A stretch of DNA of 64,000 nt from Diaporthe sp. PMI_573. Its lineage: Eukaryota > Ascomycota > Sordariomycetes > Diaporthales > Diaporthaceae. The stretch is taken from positions 434,001 to 498,000 of the forward strand of contig JAJTUP010000021.1 of assembly GCA_021399435.1 (NCBI GenBank). The letters run 5' to 3'. Below the pieces are notes generated by a model, which was not told the origin of the DNA, did not search any database, and saw nothing but the letters and a program-made list of their open reading frames with translations. Position 1 is the first letter of the stretch. Every line of letters begins with the position of its first letter. A program made the translations under genes and the position numbers. Shown here in pieces: positions 12,603-23,408 of the stretch.

Positions 12603-12930
12603 TATTAATTAGGTATGTAAACAAGTAATTACTCAAAGGGGTTACCAAAGTAGCTACTTGATAGCTTCAATTCAGTGGGTCTGTCATATGTTGCTTCTAG
12701 CTAACCCCTTTATAGGCAGCGAAGCACCTAAGTAGGATACAGCCAGAAGGCTGACTAATCTAAGGTATACACGGGCCAGTAGTCGGTCCAAGCGCCCTTA
12801 CTGCCAATAGCTGCCTGAGATAACTAAGCAGCCATCACAGCCAGCCAGCCAGAAGTGACCAGCTACAGCGGTCCACTTCGGACCAACACCTTCGGCTATT
12901 GCTATCGCTATTACTATCACCCATTCCACA
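12603..12930 (-). repeat. 5' LTR of Copia element Y (inverted segment)
   Basis: 328 bp, the same length as the Y LTR at 26154-26481 and in opposite orientation. In element orientation it starts TGTGGAATGG. It is followed at 12931-12935 by ATAAG, which pairs with CTTAT at 26482-26486 as the target-site duplication once the inversion is undone. Confidence 0.85.
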
Positions 12931-14475
12931 ATAAGAGCCTTTATAATATTCTAATACTACTTTTTAATAAATTGTAGCTATACTAATAAGTATTTAGCCT
13001 AAAGTATTAAGGCGATAAGATGCTTTATATTTATTAAATAGAAACGCTTATATAGGCGCTATATATAAAGGGTTACCCTAGACTTTACATAGAGAGTTAC
13101 TCTAGACTTAGCACTTTTTTAGCTAAGTACCTATATAGTATATATACTAGTAGATAAGTTTAGTAGCTATAAGTTAATTTTTTAGGCTATTTTAAGACCC
13201 TAACTTTATATCTCTATATTTTCTTTATTTTTTATCTAAAAAGCATATAACTTAGCTTATTAAATAGTTTAACTTTTAAAATTTATCTATATTTAGTTTA
13301 GTTATTATTAGGGTTAGGGTTAGCTGGTTATTTAAAGCCAAAAATAGTAGGTTTAAAGGCCGAATTTTCCAGCCTCTCTATTTATATACTAGAGCTAACC
13401 ATAGTATACCTAGGGTTGAGACAATGTTAAAGAGACTATAAGGAGGGCTGATAGAAGCCTACTTAAATTTAATATAAAGTTGTCTAAACTACTTTCAAGT
13501 ATTCTACTAAGACTTCTAGTATACCCTACTACTACTTAACTATTTAATCTACTAATCTTTAAAACATTACAGTACATTATACCTACTCTAGAATATCTAA
13601 ACTTAAGTATATACTCTTTACACCAAGAATACTATATAAATATCTTTTTTAAGACCTATAATTATTACTTAAGCTAAGTATTAATTATATAACCTTTTAA
13701 TAATTTCTTTAAAAAGATAAGACTAGTATAGACAATAAAATTTACTACCTTAACTATAAGTATATAAATAATTAACAGCAAGGTTATAAATTAGGCTTCT
13801 AAATATAATTTAGCTATAATAGCTTCTATAGTAATAACTACTATTATAGTAATAGCCGCTACTATAGTAATAATTACTACTATGGCTATTATTAAAAATG
13901 TTATTTTATATATAATAAAGAAGAATGCTAGTCTTTAAACTATATCTTTAAAAAATGTCAAAAGGTATATAAATAGTATCTTTTAATTTATAAAATCAAG
14001 GAGTATTTAATGTTTAATACTAAGTTTACTTCTTTTCTTACTAATTTTAAAAGACTTAACGTTGCTTTAAAAGATACTTATAATAAATATAAGGACAATC
14101 TAAATAGTTATAAGAAAGCTTAATAGCTTTTTACTAACATTTTATTTCTATACTTATTTAGCCCTAACAATACTAATAAGACTAATAATACTATTATCCT
14201 AGTAAGTTAATTTATACTAAAAGAAAGATATTTTTATAATAAATTTTAAAGTATTATTTCTAATATCAGTACTATATAATTCTTAATTACCAGCCGTAAA
14301 TAATACTTAGCCCTAAATTAAGAAAACCTTTCTATTATTATAGATGCTAGCTATACTAGTAAGGCTGTTGTTAAATTTAGAAAAAGATTCTGTTTTACCT
14401 TAATTAATATAATAACTATAAAGACGACTATAGGGCCTATTACCTTTTATATTATAGAAGCCCTAACCCAGAGTT
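12931..14475 (+). pseudogene. Copia element X, gag-pol fragment (inverted segment)
   Basis: Homologous along its length to about 19710-20750 of element Y (gag end and protease region), except for the S insertion at 13032-13563. It begins exactly at the ATAAG duplication, where the gag of X stops on the other side (26487). Homology to Y ends abruptly near 14475, so X is truncated here. Heavily RIP-mutated, with no open frame. Confidence 0.75.
13032..13563 (+). mobile_element. S element copy A (solo-LTR-like, 532 bp, RIP-mutated)
   Basis: Aligned by eye with copy B at 18013-18535. Flanked by ATATT (13027-13031) and ACATT (13564-13568), a 5-bp duplication with one C-to-T change. The uninterrupted target is visible in element Y near 19800-19825. 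Two copies of GAGTTACCCTAGACTT-like motif lie at 13070-13108. No coding potential seen. Confidence 0.75.
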
Positions 14476-14800
14476 ATGACAAAAAAAATACATTTTATAT
14501 TTATATTTATATTATAATACATAATACATATATTATTATATTATATATTAGAGGGGGCTTGTATTTTTTATATTATATATTTTTTTATATTTGTATTATT
14601 ATATTTTTTTATATTATAATACAAAAAAATACAATAATACAAATAGTTAAATATTAAATATTATTAATTTATACTATAAGTTTTAATTAAAGCTCTAACT
14701 AATTTAAACTATATTATTTCTTTTAAGTTTTTAAACTATTTTTTCTTTATTTTTAAATATTCTAACATCTATTTCTTTATTTTCAATACTTAAATATATA
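14476..14800. other. AT-rich unassigned sequence
   Basis: Contains near-palindromic runs of TATTATA and poly-T/A (14480-14650) and no gene. It lies between the broken end of X and the TSD of a Z insertion. Confidence 0.6.
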
Positions 14801-14805
14801 AATAA

Positions 14806-15244
14806 TAAAAACGGGCAACCGGACAACCAAGCTACCTGTTCTACAAACCACCCCCTCCCTCCCTCCAACTAGAAGGAAAGGGGTACATCTACGCGAAGAA
14901 AGAGAATCCTATTACTAGGTACCTAGGAGGTAAAAAGGGATCGGATTCCAAACACGGGTTATAGATACAGATAAGATAATAAGATAATTAAGTTATTCTT
15001 CTAAGCTATGGAAGAGGGGAAGAGCAGAGACCTGTTTTATGTTAGGCTAGAGGGACAAAGAGCTAAGCGGGGTAAAAGCTAAATAGAGCCAAGCAGGGCC
15101 AAAGAGCTAAATAGAGCCACCGAGCTAAACAATGCTAAAAAGCTAAATAAGGCCAAAGAGCCAAATAAGGCCGAAGAGCTAAATAAGGCCGAAGAGCCAA
15201 ATGAGGCCGAAGAGCCAAATGAGTAAAACACTCTACCCGACAAC
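14806..15244 (-). repeat. Z 3' LTR (439 bp)
   Basis: On the plus strand it begins TAAAAACGGGCAACC and ends CCCGACAAC. The left flank AATAA (14801-14805) matches TTATT at 10929-10933 in reverse complement. Confidence 0.85.
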
Positions 15245-15339
15245 ACACCCCCCCACGTCGTTTAGAAGAAAGCTGAAGAAACGGCGGAAAAGAATGTTGG
15301 GCGAAAAGAATGTTGTAAAAAAAAAAAAGTAAGGGCAGA

Positions 15340-17290
15340 ATAGGCCAGATGGGCCAAATGAGCGAAATGGGCCAGATAGGCCGAATAGGCCAAATAGCTG
15401 GCGGGCAGCTAGGTAGACTAAATAGCTGTCAAATAGCTAAATAGACCAAATAGCTGTCGGGCAGCCAAACAGGCCGAATGGGCTAGATGGGCCGGACGGA
15501 AAGGCAGGTAGGCCAAATGAGCCAAATGAGCCAGATAAGCCAGATGGCTGGCGGGCAGCTAGATAGACTAGATAGCTGTCGAATAGCTAAGTAGACTAAA
15601 TAGCTGTCGGGCAGCCAAGTAGGCCGAATGGACCAGATGGGCCAGATGAGCCAGATAGGCCAGATGGGCCGGCGGAAAGGCAGGTAGGCCAAATGAGCCA
15701 AATGGGCCAGATGAGCCAGATAGGCCAAATGGGCCAGATGGGCCAGACGGAAAGGCAGGTAGGCCAAATGGGCCAGATGGGCCAGACGGAAAGGCAGGTA
15801 GGCCAAATAAGCCAAATGGGCCAGATGGCTGGCGGGCAGCCAGATAGACTAGATAGCTGTCAAATAGCTAAATAGACTAAATAGCTGTCGGGCAGCTAAG
15901 TAGACTAAATAGCTGTCAAATAGCTAAATAGACCAAATAGCTGTCGGGCAGCCAAGTAGGCCGAATGGACCAGATGGGCCGGACGGAAAGGCAGGTAGGC
16001 CAAATGAGCCAAATGAGCCAGATAAGCCAGATGGCTGGCGGGCAGCTAGATAGACTAGATAGCTGTCGAATAGCTAAGTAGACTAAATAGCTGTCGGGCA
16101 GCCAAGTAGGCCGAATGGACCAGATGGGCCAAATGAGCCAGATGGCTGGCGGGCAGCTAGGTAGACCAAATAGCTGTCGGGCAGCCAAACAGGCCGAATG
16201 GGCCAGATGGGCCGGACGGAAAGGCAGGTAGGCCAAATGAGCCAAATGGGCCAGATGGCTGGCGGGCAGCCAGATAGACTAGATAGCTGTCAAATAGCTA
16301 AATAGACTAAATAGCTGTCGGGCAGCTAAGTAGACTAAATAGCTGTCAAATAGCTAAATAGACGAAATAGCTGTCGGGCAGCCAAGTAGGCCGAATGGGC
16401 CAGATGGGCCAGATGAGCCAGATAGGCCAGATGGGCCGGCGGAAAGGCAGGTAGGCCAAATGAGCCAAATGGGCCAGATGAGCCAGATAGGCCAAATGGG
16501 CCAGATGGGCCAGATGGGCCAAATGGGCCAGATGGGCCGGCGGAAAGGCAGGTAGGCCAAATGAGCCAAATGGGCCAGATAGCTGGCGGGCAGCCAGGTA
16601 GACTAAATAGCTGTCGAATAGCTAAGTAGACCAAATAGCTGTCGGGCAGCCAAATAGGCCGGATAGGCTAGATAGGCTAAACGGAAAGGCAGGTAGGCCA
16701 AATGAGCCAAATGGGCCAGATAGGCCGAATAGGCCAAATAGCTGGCGGGCAGCTAAGTAGACTAAATAGCTGTCGAATAGCTAAATAGACCAAATAGCTG
16801 TCGGGCAGCCAAGTAGGCCGAATGGACCAGATGGGCCGGCGGAAAAGCAGGTAGGCTAAATAAGCCAAATGAGCCAGATAAGCCAGATGGCTAGCGGGCA
16901 GCTAGATAGACTAGATAGCTGTCGAATAGCTAAGTAGAGTAAATAGCTGTCGGGCAGCCAAGTAGGCCGAATGGACCAGATGGGCCAAATGAGCCAGATG
17001 GCTGGCGGGCAGCTAGGTAGACTAAATAGCTGTCAAATAGCTAAATAGACCAAATAGCTGTCGGGCAGCCAAACAGGCCGAATGGGCCAGATGGGCCAGA
17101 TGAGCCAGATAGGCCAGATGGGCCGGCGGAAAGGCAGGTAGGCCAAATGAGCCAAATGAGCCAGATAAGCCAGATGGCTGGCGGGCAGCTAGATAGACTA
17201 GATAGCTGTCGAATAGCTAAGTAGACTAAATAGCTGTCGGGCAGCCAAGTAGGCCGAATGGACCAGATGGGCTAAATGGGCTAGATAGCT
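15340..17290. repeat. Minisatellite array inside Z
   Basis: Tandem 10-bp units of the type GCCARATGRG (GCCAAATGAG, GCCAGATGGG, GCCAGATAGG) alternate with blocks of the type AATAGCTGTCGGGCAGCCAA and GGAAAGGCAGGTAGGCC. Higher-order spacing is irregular: successive GTCGGGCAG motifs are about 55 to 280 bp apart. Long open frames here give repetitive HLAYLPFR- or GQMGQ-type peptides because the unit structure avoids stops; they are not genes. Confidence 0.9.
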
Positions 17291-17394
17291 AGGGGAGATA
17301 TTTATTAACAGAGTATCTTACTCCGGCCTCCTAGACACCGTTCTCTAGATCTCTTCTTTGCCTTAAACAGCTCAAGCCCGGGCCAGATCACCAG

Positions 17395-17833
17395 TAAAAA
17401 CGGGCAACCGGACAACCAAGCTGCCTGTTCTACAGACCACCCCCTCCCTCCCTCCGACTAGAAGAAAAGGGGTGCATCTGCGCGAAGAAAGAGAATCCTG
17501 TTACTAGGTGCCTAGGAGGCAAAAAGGGATCGGATTCCAGACACGGGTTATAGATACAGATAAGATAATAAGATGATTGAGTTGTTCTTCTAAGCTATGG
17601 AAGAGGGGAAGAGCAGAGACCTGTTTTATGTTGGGCTAGAGGGACAAAGAGCTAAGCGGGGTAAAAGCTAAATAGAGCCAAGCAGGGCCAAAGAGCTAAA
17701 TAGAGCCACCGAGCCAAACAATGCCGAAAAGCTAAATAAGGCTGAAGAGCCAAATGAGGCCGAAGAGCTAAATGAGGCCGAAGAGCCAAATGAGGCCGAA
17801 GAGCCAAATGAGTAAAACACTCTGCCCGATAAC
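17395..17833 (-). repeat. Z 5' LTR (439 bp)
   Basis: Begins TAAAAACGGGCAACC and ends CCCGATAAC on the plus strand; same length as 14806-15244 and 10934-11372. It retains more G and C than those copies, so it is the least RIP-altered. Confidence 0.85.
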
Positions 17834-18012
17834 AATACTCTTTATAATAACTATATTAATAGTTTTTTAATTATAATAGCGGAAGAGGATATGCTAATTG
17901 TTGCTACTAACTCTCTTACTAAGAGCCTAGTAATAAGTAAATATTAAGAAATGATTATTAAGGAGGAAATAAAGGTAGACAGTATTATAAGCTAGTACTA
18001 CTTAGTTATAAA

Positions 18013-18535
18013 TGTTAAACGGAAATGCTCATTTAGGTGTGGGCGCTGCACGTAGGGAGTTACCCTAGACTTCACGGGAGGAGTTACCCTAGACTTTTTG
18101 CTAGTGGCGTGCGCGCTGGCAGATGAGTTTGGTGGCCGTGAGCCGATTTTTTGGGCTGTTTTAAGACCCTAACTTCGAACCTCTGCATTCCCCTTATTTC
18201 TTACCCAAAAAGCATGTAACCTAGTTTGTTAGATAGCCTGATTTCTGAAGTTTATCTGTATTTAGTTTGGTTACTGTCAGGGTTAGGGTTGGCTGGCTGT
18301 TTGAAGCCAAAGATGGTGGGTCTGAGGGCCGAATTTTCCGGCCCCTCCATTCCTGCACCAGAGCCAACCGCAGCGTGCCCAGGGTTGAGGTCATGTCGGA
18401 GGGACTGTGAGGAGGGCTGACAGAAGCCCACTCAAATTCAATGCAAAGTTGTCCAAACCATTCTCAAGCGTCCCACCAAGACCTCCAGTGCACCCTACTG
18501 CTACCTGACTCCCATTTAATCCACCAACCTTTAGA
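18013..18535 (+). mobile_element. S element copy B (523 bp, hardly RIP-mutated)
   Basis: Begins TGTTAAACGG and ends CCTTTAGA, with 5-bp duplications ATAAA at 18008-18012 and 18536-18540. The uninterrupted site is seen in element X near 28280 (reverse strand). It carries GAGTTACCCTAGACTT at 18057-18072 and 18081-18096, plus AGGGTTAGGG at about 18280. It keeps high G+C while the gag around it is AT-rich, so it arrived late or escaped RIP. A solo LTR is the simplest reading; a short non-autonomous element is possible. No credible protein: the 64-codon frame at 18226-18420 is not conserved in copy A. Confidence 0.75.
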
Positions 18536-21500
18536 ATAAAAGCTAACTAGGAAAAGGTTGATCTATTATTAATAGAGATACTAGTTGATACTAAGAAGGT
18601 TAATGAGAAATAGGCCTCTATATATATCTTTAAGGTAATGGAGAGGATATGTTAAATATAATATATTAACGATAGCTTCTTACTTAATACCTAGTCCTAC
18701 TTTAAAGAATAGACTACTAAGATAGTTAGTAAGGCTATTGTTAGCTAGAAGAAAGAACTTTGAAACCTTACTTGTTAGCAAGATATCTACCTTAGTCTAT
18801 AGGGAAGATAAATTAGACTATAAATTAATACCTTCTTAACCTATAAGGAATACCCTACCTAGCTAATTAAAGAGCTTCTAGTATATACTATTTATCTTTA
18901 GTTATACTTCTATAGTACCTTTATAAGAGCTAGAAAGACTAAGGCTTAGACTTATGATAGCTTGATTTGACTTTTAGATCCTATACTAGATCCTATATTA
19001 GATCTTGTGCTAGATTCCATAGTAGAGATTGCTAACGATGATAAAGTTGTCATGAAGATTAAAGAGGAGAGTGTTGTCCCTTAATTACTATTATAACTAC
19101 CAAGTTATATATCTTAGCTAGTAATTAGAGTTATGGTAGAATGCTGTATAGGCTTCACGACAAGATTAATAGCTACTAGTAAAGTTTTTGTTAGATTAGT
19201 AATGATTATGAGATACGAGATGGTTATAGGACTAGTAAGCTAATACCTGGTGATATAAGTAGCCTGATTAGACGTTTCCTAGTATACTATACCCTACTAG
19301 AACCCTGAGACCATCCCTTGTACCTCTAGATCTAGAAGATCTATACTATATACTCCCTTTGAGATACTAAGGGTATGTTGATCTAGAGCCTAATAAGATT
19401 ACATCCTTTTCTAAGACCTGGGATTAAAGGTTAAAATAGACTAGAGATACCTATAACCTTCTTAATAATAAGGTCTATATTATGTTCTCTATTACCTAGT
19501 CTTGTAACATTACTCTATTATAATTTTATATAATTCTTCCCTTGATTCTTACTAACTATGTTAAACTATACTGGATTACCTATATTAGCCTAAGTATGGA
19601 ATTCTTAGAAGCCTATAAAAGACTTAAATAATACTTTAATATTAATATTAATTACTAGTAATACTATAATGATTAGATAATAGTAATGTTTGAGATCCTT
19701 TATTAAGATAAAGATAATATTAATAAGAACCCTTGTAATGTTCTAGTATTGCTTCTTGATAAATTATAGCTATACTAGTAAGTACTTAGCCCTAAGTACT
19801 AGGGTAATGAGATGCTTTATATAATAGTGCTTCGCGCCTACTCTAGAGTACCTGAATTTAAACATGTACTTTTTATACTATAGGTACTGTGTAAATGTCT
19901 TTTTTAGGATCTATAATCATTACTTAAGCTAAGTATTAACTATATAATACCTTAATGATTCCTTTAGAAAGATAAAGTTAGTATAGATAACAAGATATAC
20001 TACCTTGATCATTAGTATATAAATAATTGGTAACAAGGTTGTAGATTAGGCTTCTAAGTATAATTTAGCCATGATAGCTTTTATAGTAATAATTGCTACC
20101 GTGGTGATGACTGCTGTCATGGTAATGGCTACTGCTATAGTAATAACTACTGCTATAATTATTATTAAAAACGCTACTTTGTATATAATAAAAAAGGATA
20201 CTAGTCTTTAAATTATATCTTTGAGGAATATTGGAAGGTATATAAGTAGTATTTCTTGATTTGTAAAATTAAGGGGTATTTAATGTCTAATACTAAGTTT
20301 GTTTTTTTTCTTGCTAACTTTGAAGGACTTGATGTTACTTTGGAAGATGCTTGTAATAAGTATGAGGATGACCTAAATGGTTATAAGGAAGCTTAATAGC
20401 TTCTTGCTAATACTTTGTTTCTATATTTATTTAGCTCTAATGATGCTGATAAGACTGATAATATTATTATTCTAGTAAGTTAATTTATACTAAAAGGGAG
20501 ATATTCTTATAATAAATTTTAAGGTATTATTCTTAATACTGGTGCTATATAATTCTTGACTGTTGGTTGTAAATAATACTTAGCCCTAAATTAAGAGAAC
20601 CCCTTTATTATTATAGATGCTAGCTATGCTAGCAAGGCTGTTATTAAGTTTAGAAAGGAATCCTGTCTTACCTTAATTAGTATAATAACTATAAAGATAA
20701 TTATAGGGCTTATTACCTTCTATATTATAGAGGCTCTGACCCTATTCCTAATATGTGTCTAAGACATAGATAAGCTAGGGGTCTATTTTTATAATACTAC
20801 TAATAAATTAGTGTTATTATAGAATTTAGGCCTGGATGTAACTATTCTAGTAACCTGGAAGTAGGGTTATTTATAGTTCTTTTTAGGAAGCTATAAGGTA
20901 GGTATATTCTTTATAAAGAACGAACTTTAATAACTTTATTAATAATTTAGTTACCTAGTAGCTAACCATCTTTATTATTTATTTAAAGATGCTAGTTATA
21001 ATCTTAATCTTGTTATACTTGAGGTTATTAGTAAATTTTATTATTATTACTAGCTAAAGGGTACTACCCTAAGAAGGTTTAAGTTTAACTTAAGGGATAA
21101 CCATAACTTTAACTATGAGATTATTATTAATATTATATATCTTAATAGTAAGCTGGTACTATATGTTATAGACTCTAGAATATCTTTTTAAGCTAGAAAA
21201 TTTCTAGTATTAATGTCTATAAAAGATACCTAGGAAGCCCTTTAAATAATCTAGATAGATATATACCTAGGCCCTCCTAACTATCTTACTTATAATGCTA
21301 GTACTAACTTTACTTTAGTTAAATTCTAGAACGAGGTAAAGATTATAGGGATTACGTGTAAACAGGTCCTAATAGAAGCCTACTAGTCTGTGGGCAAGAT
21401 CGAATACTATTATGGACTACTTTAATAAGTGTTTGAGATCCTTTATATAAAATTAAGAGGAATCTTTTTAGAGGATGCTATCCTTTAAATAGTACTAAAG

Positions 21501-23408
21501 GCTATAAATGATACCGCCAGCCTAGACGGGCTAGTACCTACTCTACTTATCTTTAGTGCTTTTCTATAAGTAAACATGGATTTGCTACCTATACTATTGA
21601 TACTCAAGTATGTTAAGGTAATTACTAAAGTAATGCGAGATTTTTAGAAGTACTATACTAAGAAGTAGATTACTAGAGCTCTTAGTACCTAGAATAGCCT
21701 AGATACTACTAGCATACTAAGTATGCTACTATAGTCGGAGATGCTTGTATAGTGAGAAAAGGATAGCTAGTAGGGTCTATATAAGTTAATAGTAATTAAC
21801 AGGTATGATGTAACCCTTAATCTACTAAATAGACCTATAAAGTTTAGGTTAACTATTATCTAAGAATACTTTTAGAATAACAAGAACCTCTTACCTAAGT
21901 TCTTATTAGGTGATAAACTAGATACTAGTCTATTACCTGCTTTAGATAGTAGTAGGCATGGAATAGATTTATTATCTGTTCTAGAGACTGGCTGGCCTGA
22001 AGTGGGTCTGTTACCTGCTTTAGACTATACTGGTGCCCTGGCCCTGCTATAAAGGAGAGGCTGACCTCCTAGATTAAAGAATAAGCCAAAGCTATCTACA
22101 ACTTTCCTTATTTAGAAGGAAAAGGATAACTATACTCTATTATTAAAACTTTATTAGGATAATATAATCATGGCTACTAGTAAACTATTTGAAGTATTAG
22201 ATACTAAGGAGATTAATAATCTTGTTACTTAAGGTATCTTTTGATTTAAATAATTTAACTTAAAGGTTTATAGTACCATTTAGCTATTTAACTCTTAAAT
22301 AGTATAAGAGATAAAGAGGAAGACTAAAGTTCCTTATAAGAAGTCTTGCTTAATTATTTAGGGGTATAGTAACAAGGATAAGAAGAATATCCTTACATAG
22401 TTACCTATAATTCAACAAGCTAGTTAACGACTTCTTGTTACTATAGTATCTAGCTTGATTAAGTCTATTAATACTAGTGTTAAACTATATGATGTAATGT
22501 AGGTATATCTATAATCGAAGTTAGAGCTATTTTATAAGATTCTAGCCTAGCTTCCTTTTAAAATATAAGCCTAGTACTTAGCTAGTATGATTATAAGAGT
22601 AGTGAAGCCTCTCTATAGAATCGCTAAAGCTAGAGTTCATTAGTAGACTACCTATTATTATCATCATTATAAATAACTATAGATATAAACCTTAATATTT
22701 AATTTGTATCTTCTAGTATCTACTAGTAGAAAGAATAAATTTACTATTATAGGTATATAGATAGATAATACTCTACTACTAGATATACTAAAGTTCTTAG
22801 CTTTTAAGGACGAGAAGATTGTTAAGGCAGAGCTATAATATAAGCTAAAGGAGAAGCTATTACTAGAGAAGGTGCTTAACTTTAATAATAATAAGCTAAT
22901 AATAACCCTAGAAGGTACTATTTATCTTTAGTAAAAGGGTTAAGGTAAGAAGATTATAATAATTAATCTAAAGTTATATAACTTTATTTAGAAGTATCTT
23001 AAGCAACGTACTTATAGTACTTACCTTACCTTAATTTATCAACCTAAGGCTTTATTTAACCTATTAGTTGCTACCTAAGCCTAAATACCTAATGAAGATG
23101 ATTACACTAAGTTAAACAAATGCTTAGAATGGTAAATAAAGAATCTGTTAAGAGGATTATAATATGTTATAATTAACTTAAAGACTACTAAACTAATAGT
23201 CTTTGTTAATAATTCTTTTACTAATAATTAAGACCTTAGCTCTTAAATTAGCTTTATAATAATCCTTATTAATAAGAAAGTAGATAGTATAACGTTATGG
23301 TATAAGCTTTGAGGAAACGTTATATACTGGTCTTTTATAAAGTATAAGAGAGTTACTTAAAGCATTCTTACTTCTAAGATTTATAGAATAACTAATAGCT
23401 TTAATATA

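Larger units (their letters stand above)
14806..17833 (-). mobile_element. Z: non-autonomous LTR retrotransposon with a minisatellite interior
   Basis: Two 439-bp LTRs (14806-15244 and 17395-17833) enclose about 2.15 kb without coding capacity. In minus orientation a purine tract (GTGGGGGGGTG) abuts the 3' LTR at 15245-15256. A primer-binding site TGGTGATCTGGCCCGGG (17377-17393) follows the 5' LTR after one base. Its complement reads like a tRNA T-arm and acceptor end finishing in CCA. The interior is a GC-richer tandem array. The right flank AATAC (17834-17838) pairs with GTATT at 11373-11377, not with the left flank, because of the inversion. This architecture is that of TRIM/LARD elements. 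Confidence 0.8.

Noticed and set aside
15340..17290. CRISPR-like array or repeat-protein genes in the repetitive block
   Set aside because: Units are contiguous and nearly identical without unique spacers, the host is eukaryotic, and the long frames result from a repeat unit that lacks stops. It is a minisatellite inside a retroelement.
18270..18300. Telomere-like AGGGTTAGGGTT
   Set aside because: Only two units, inside the S element and present in both S copies; not a telomere or interstitial telomere array.
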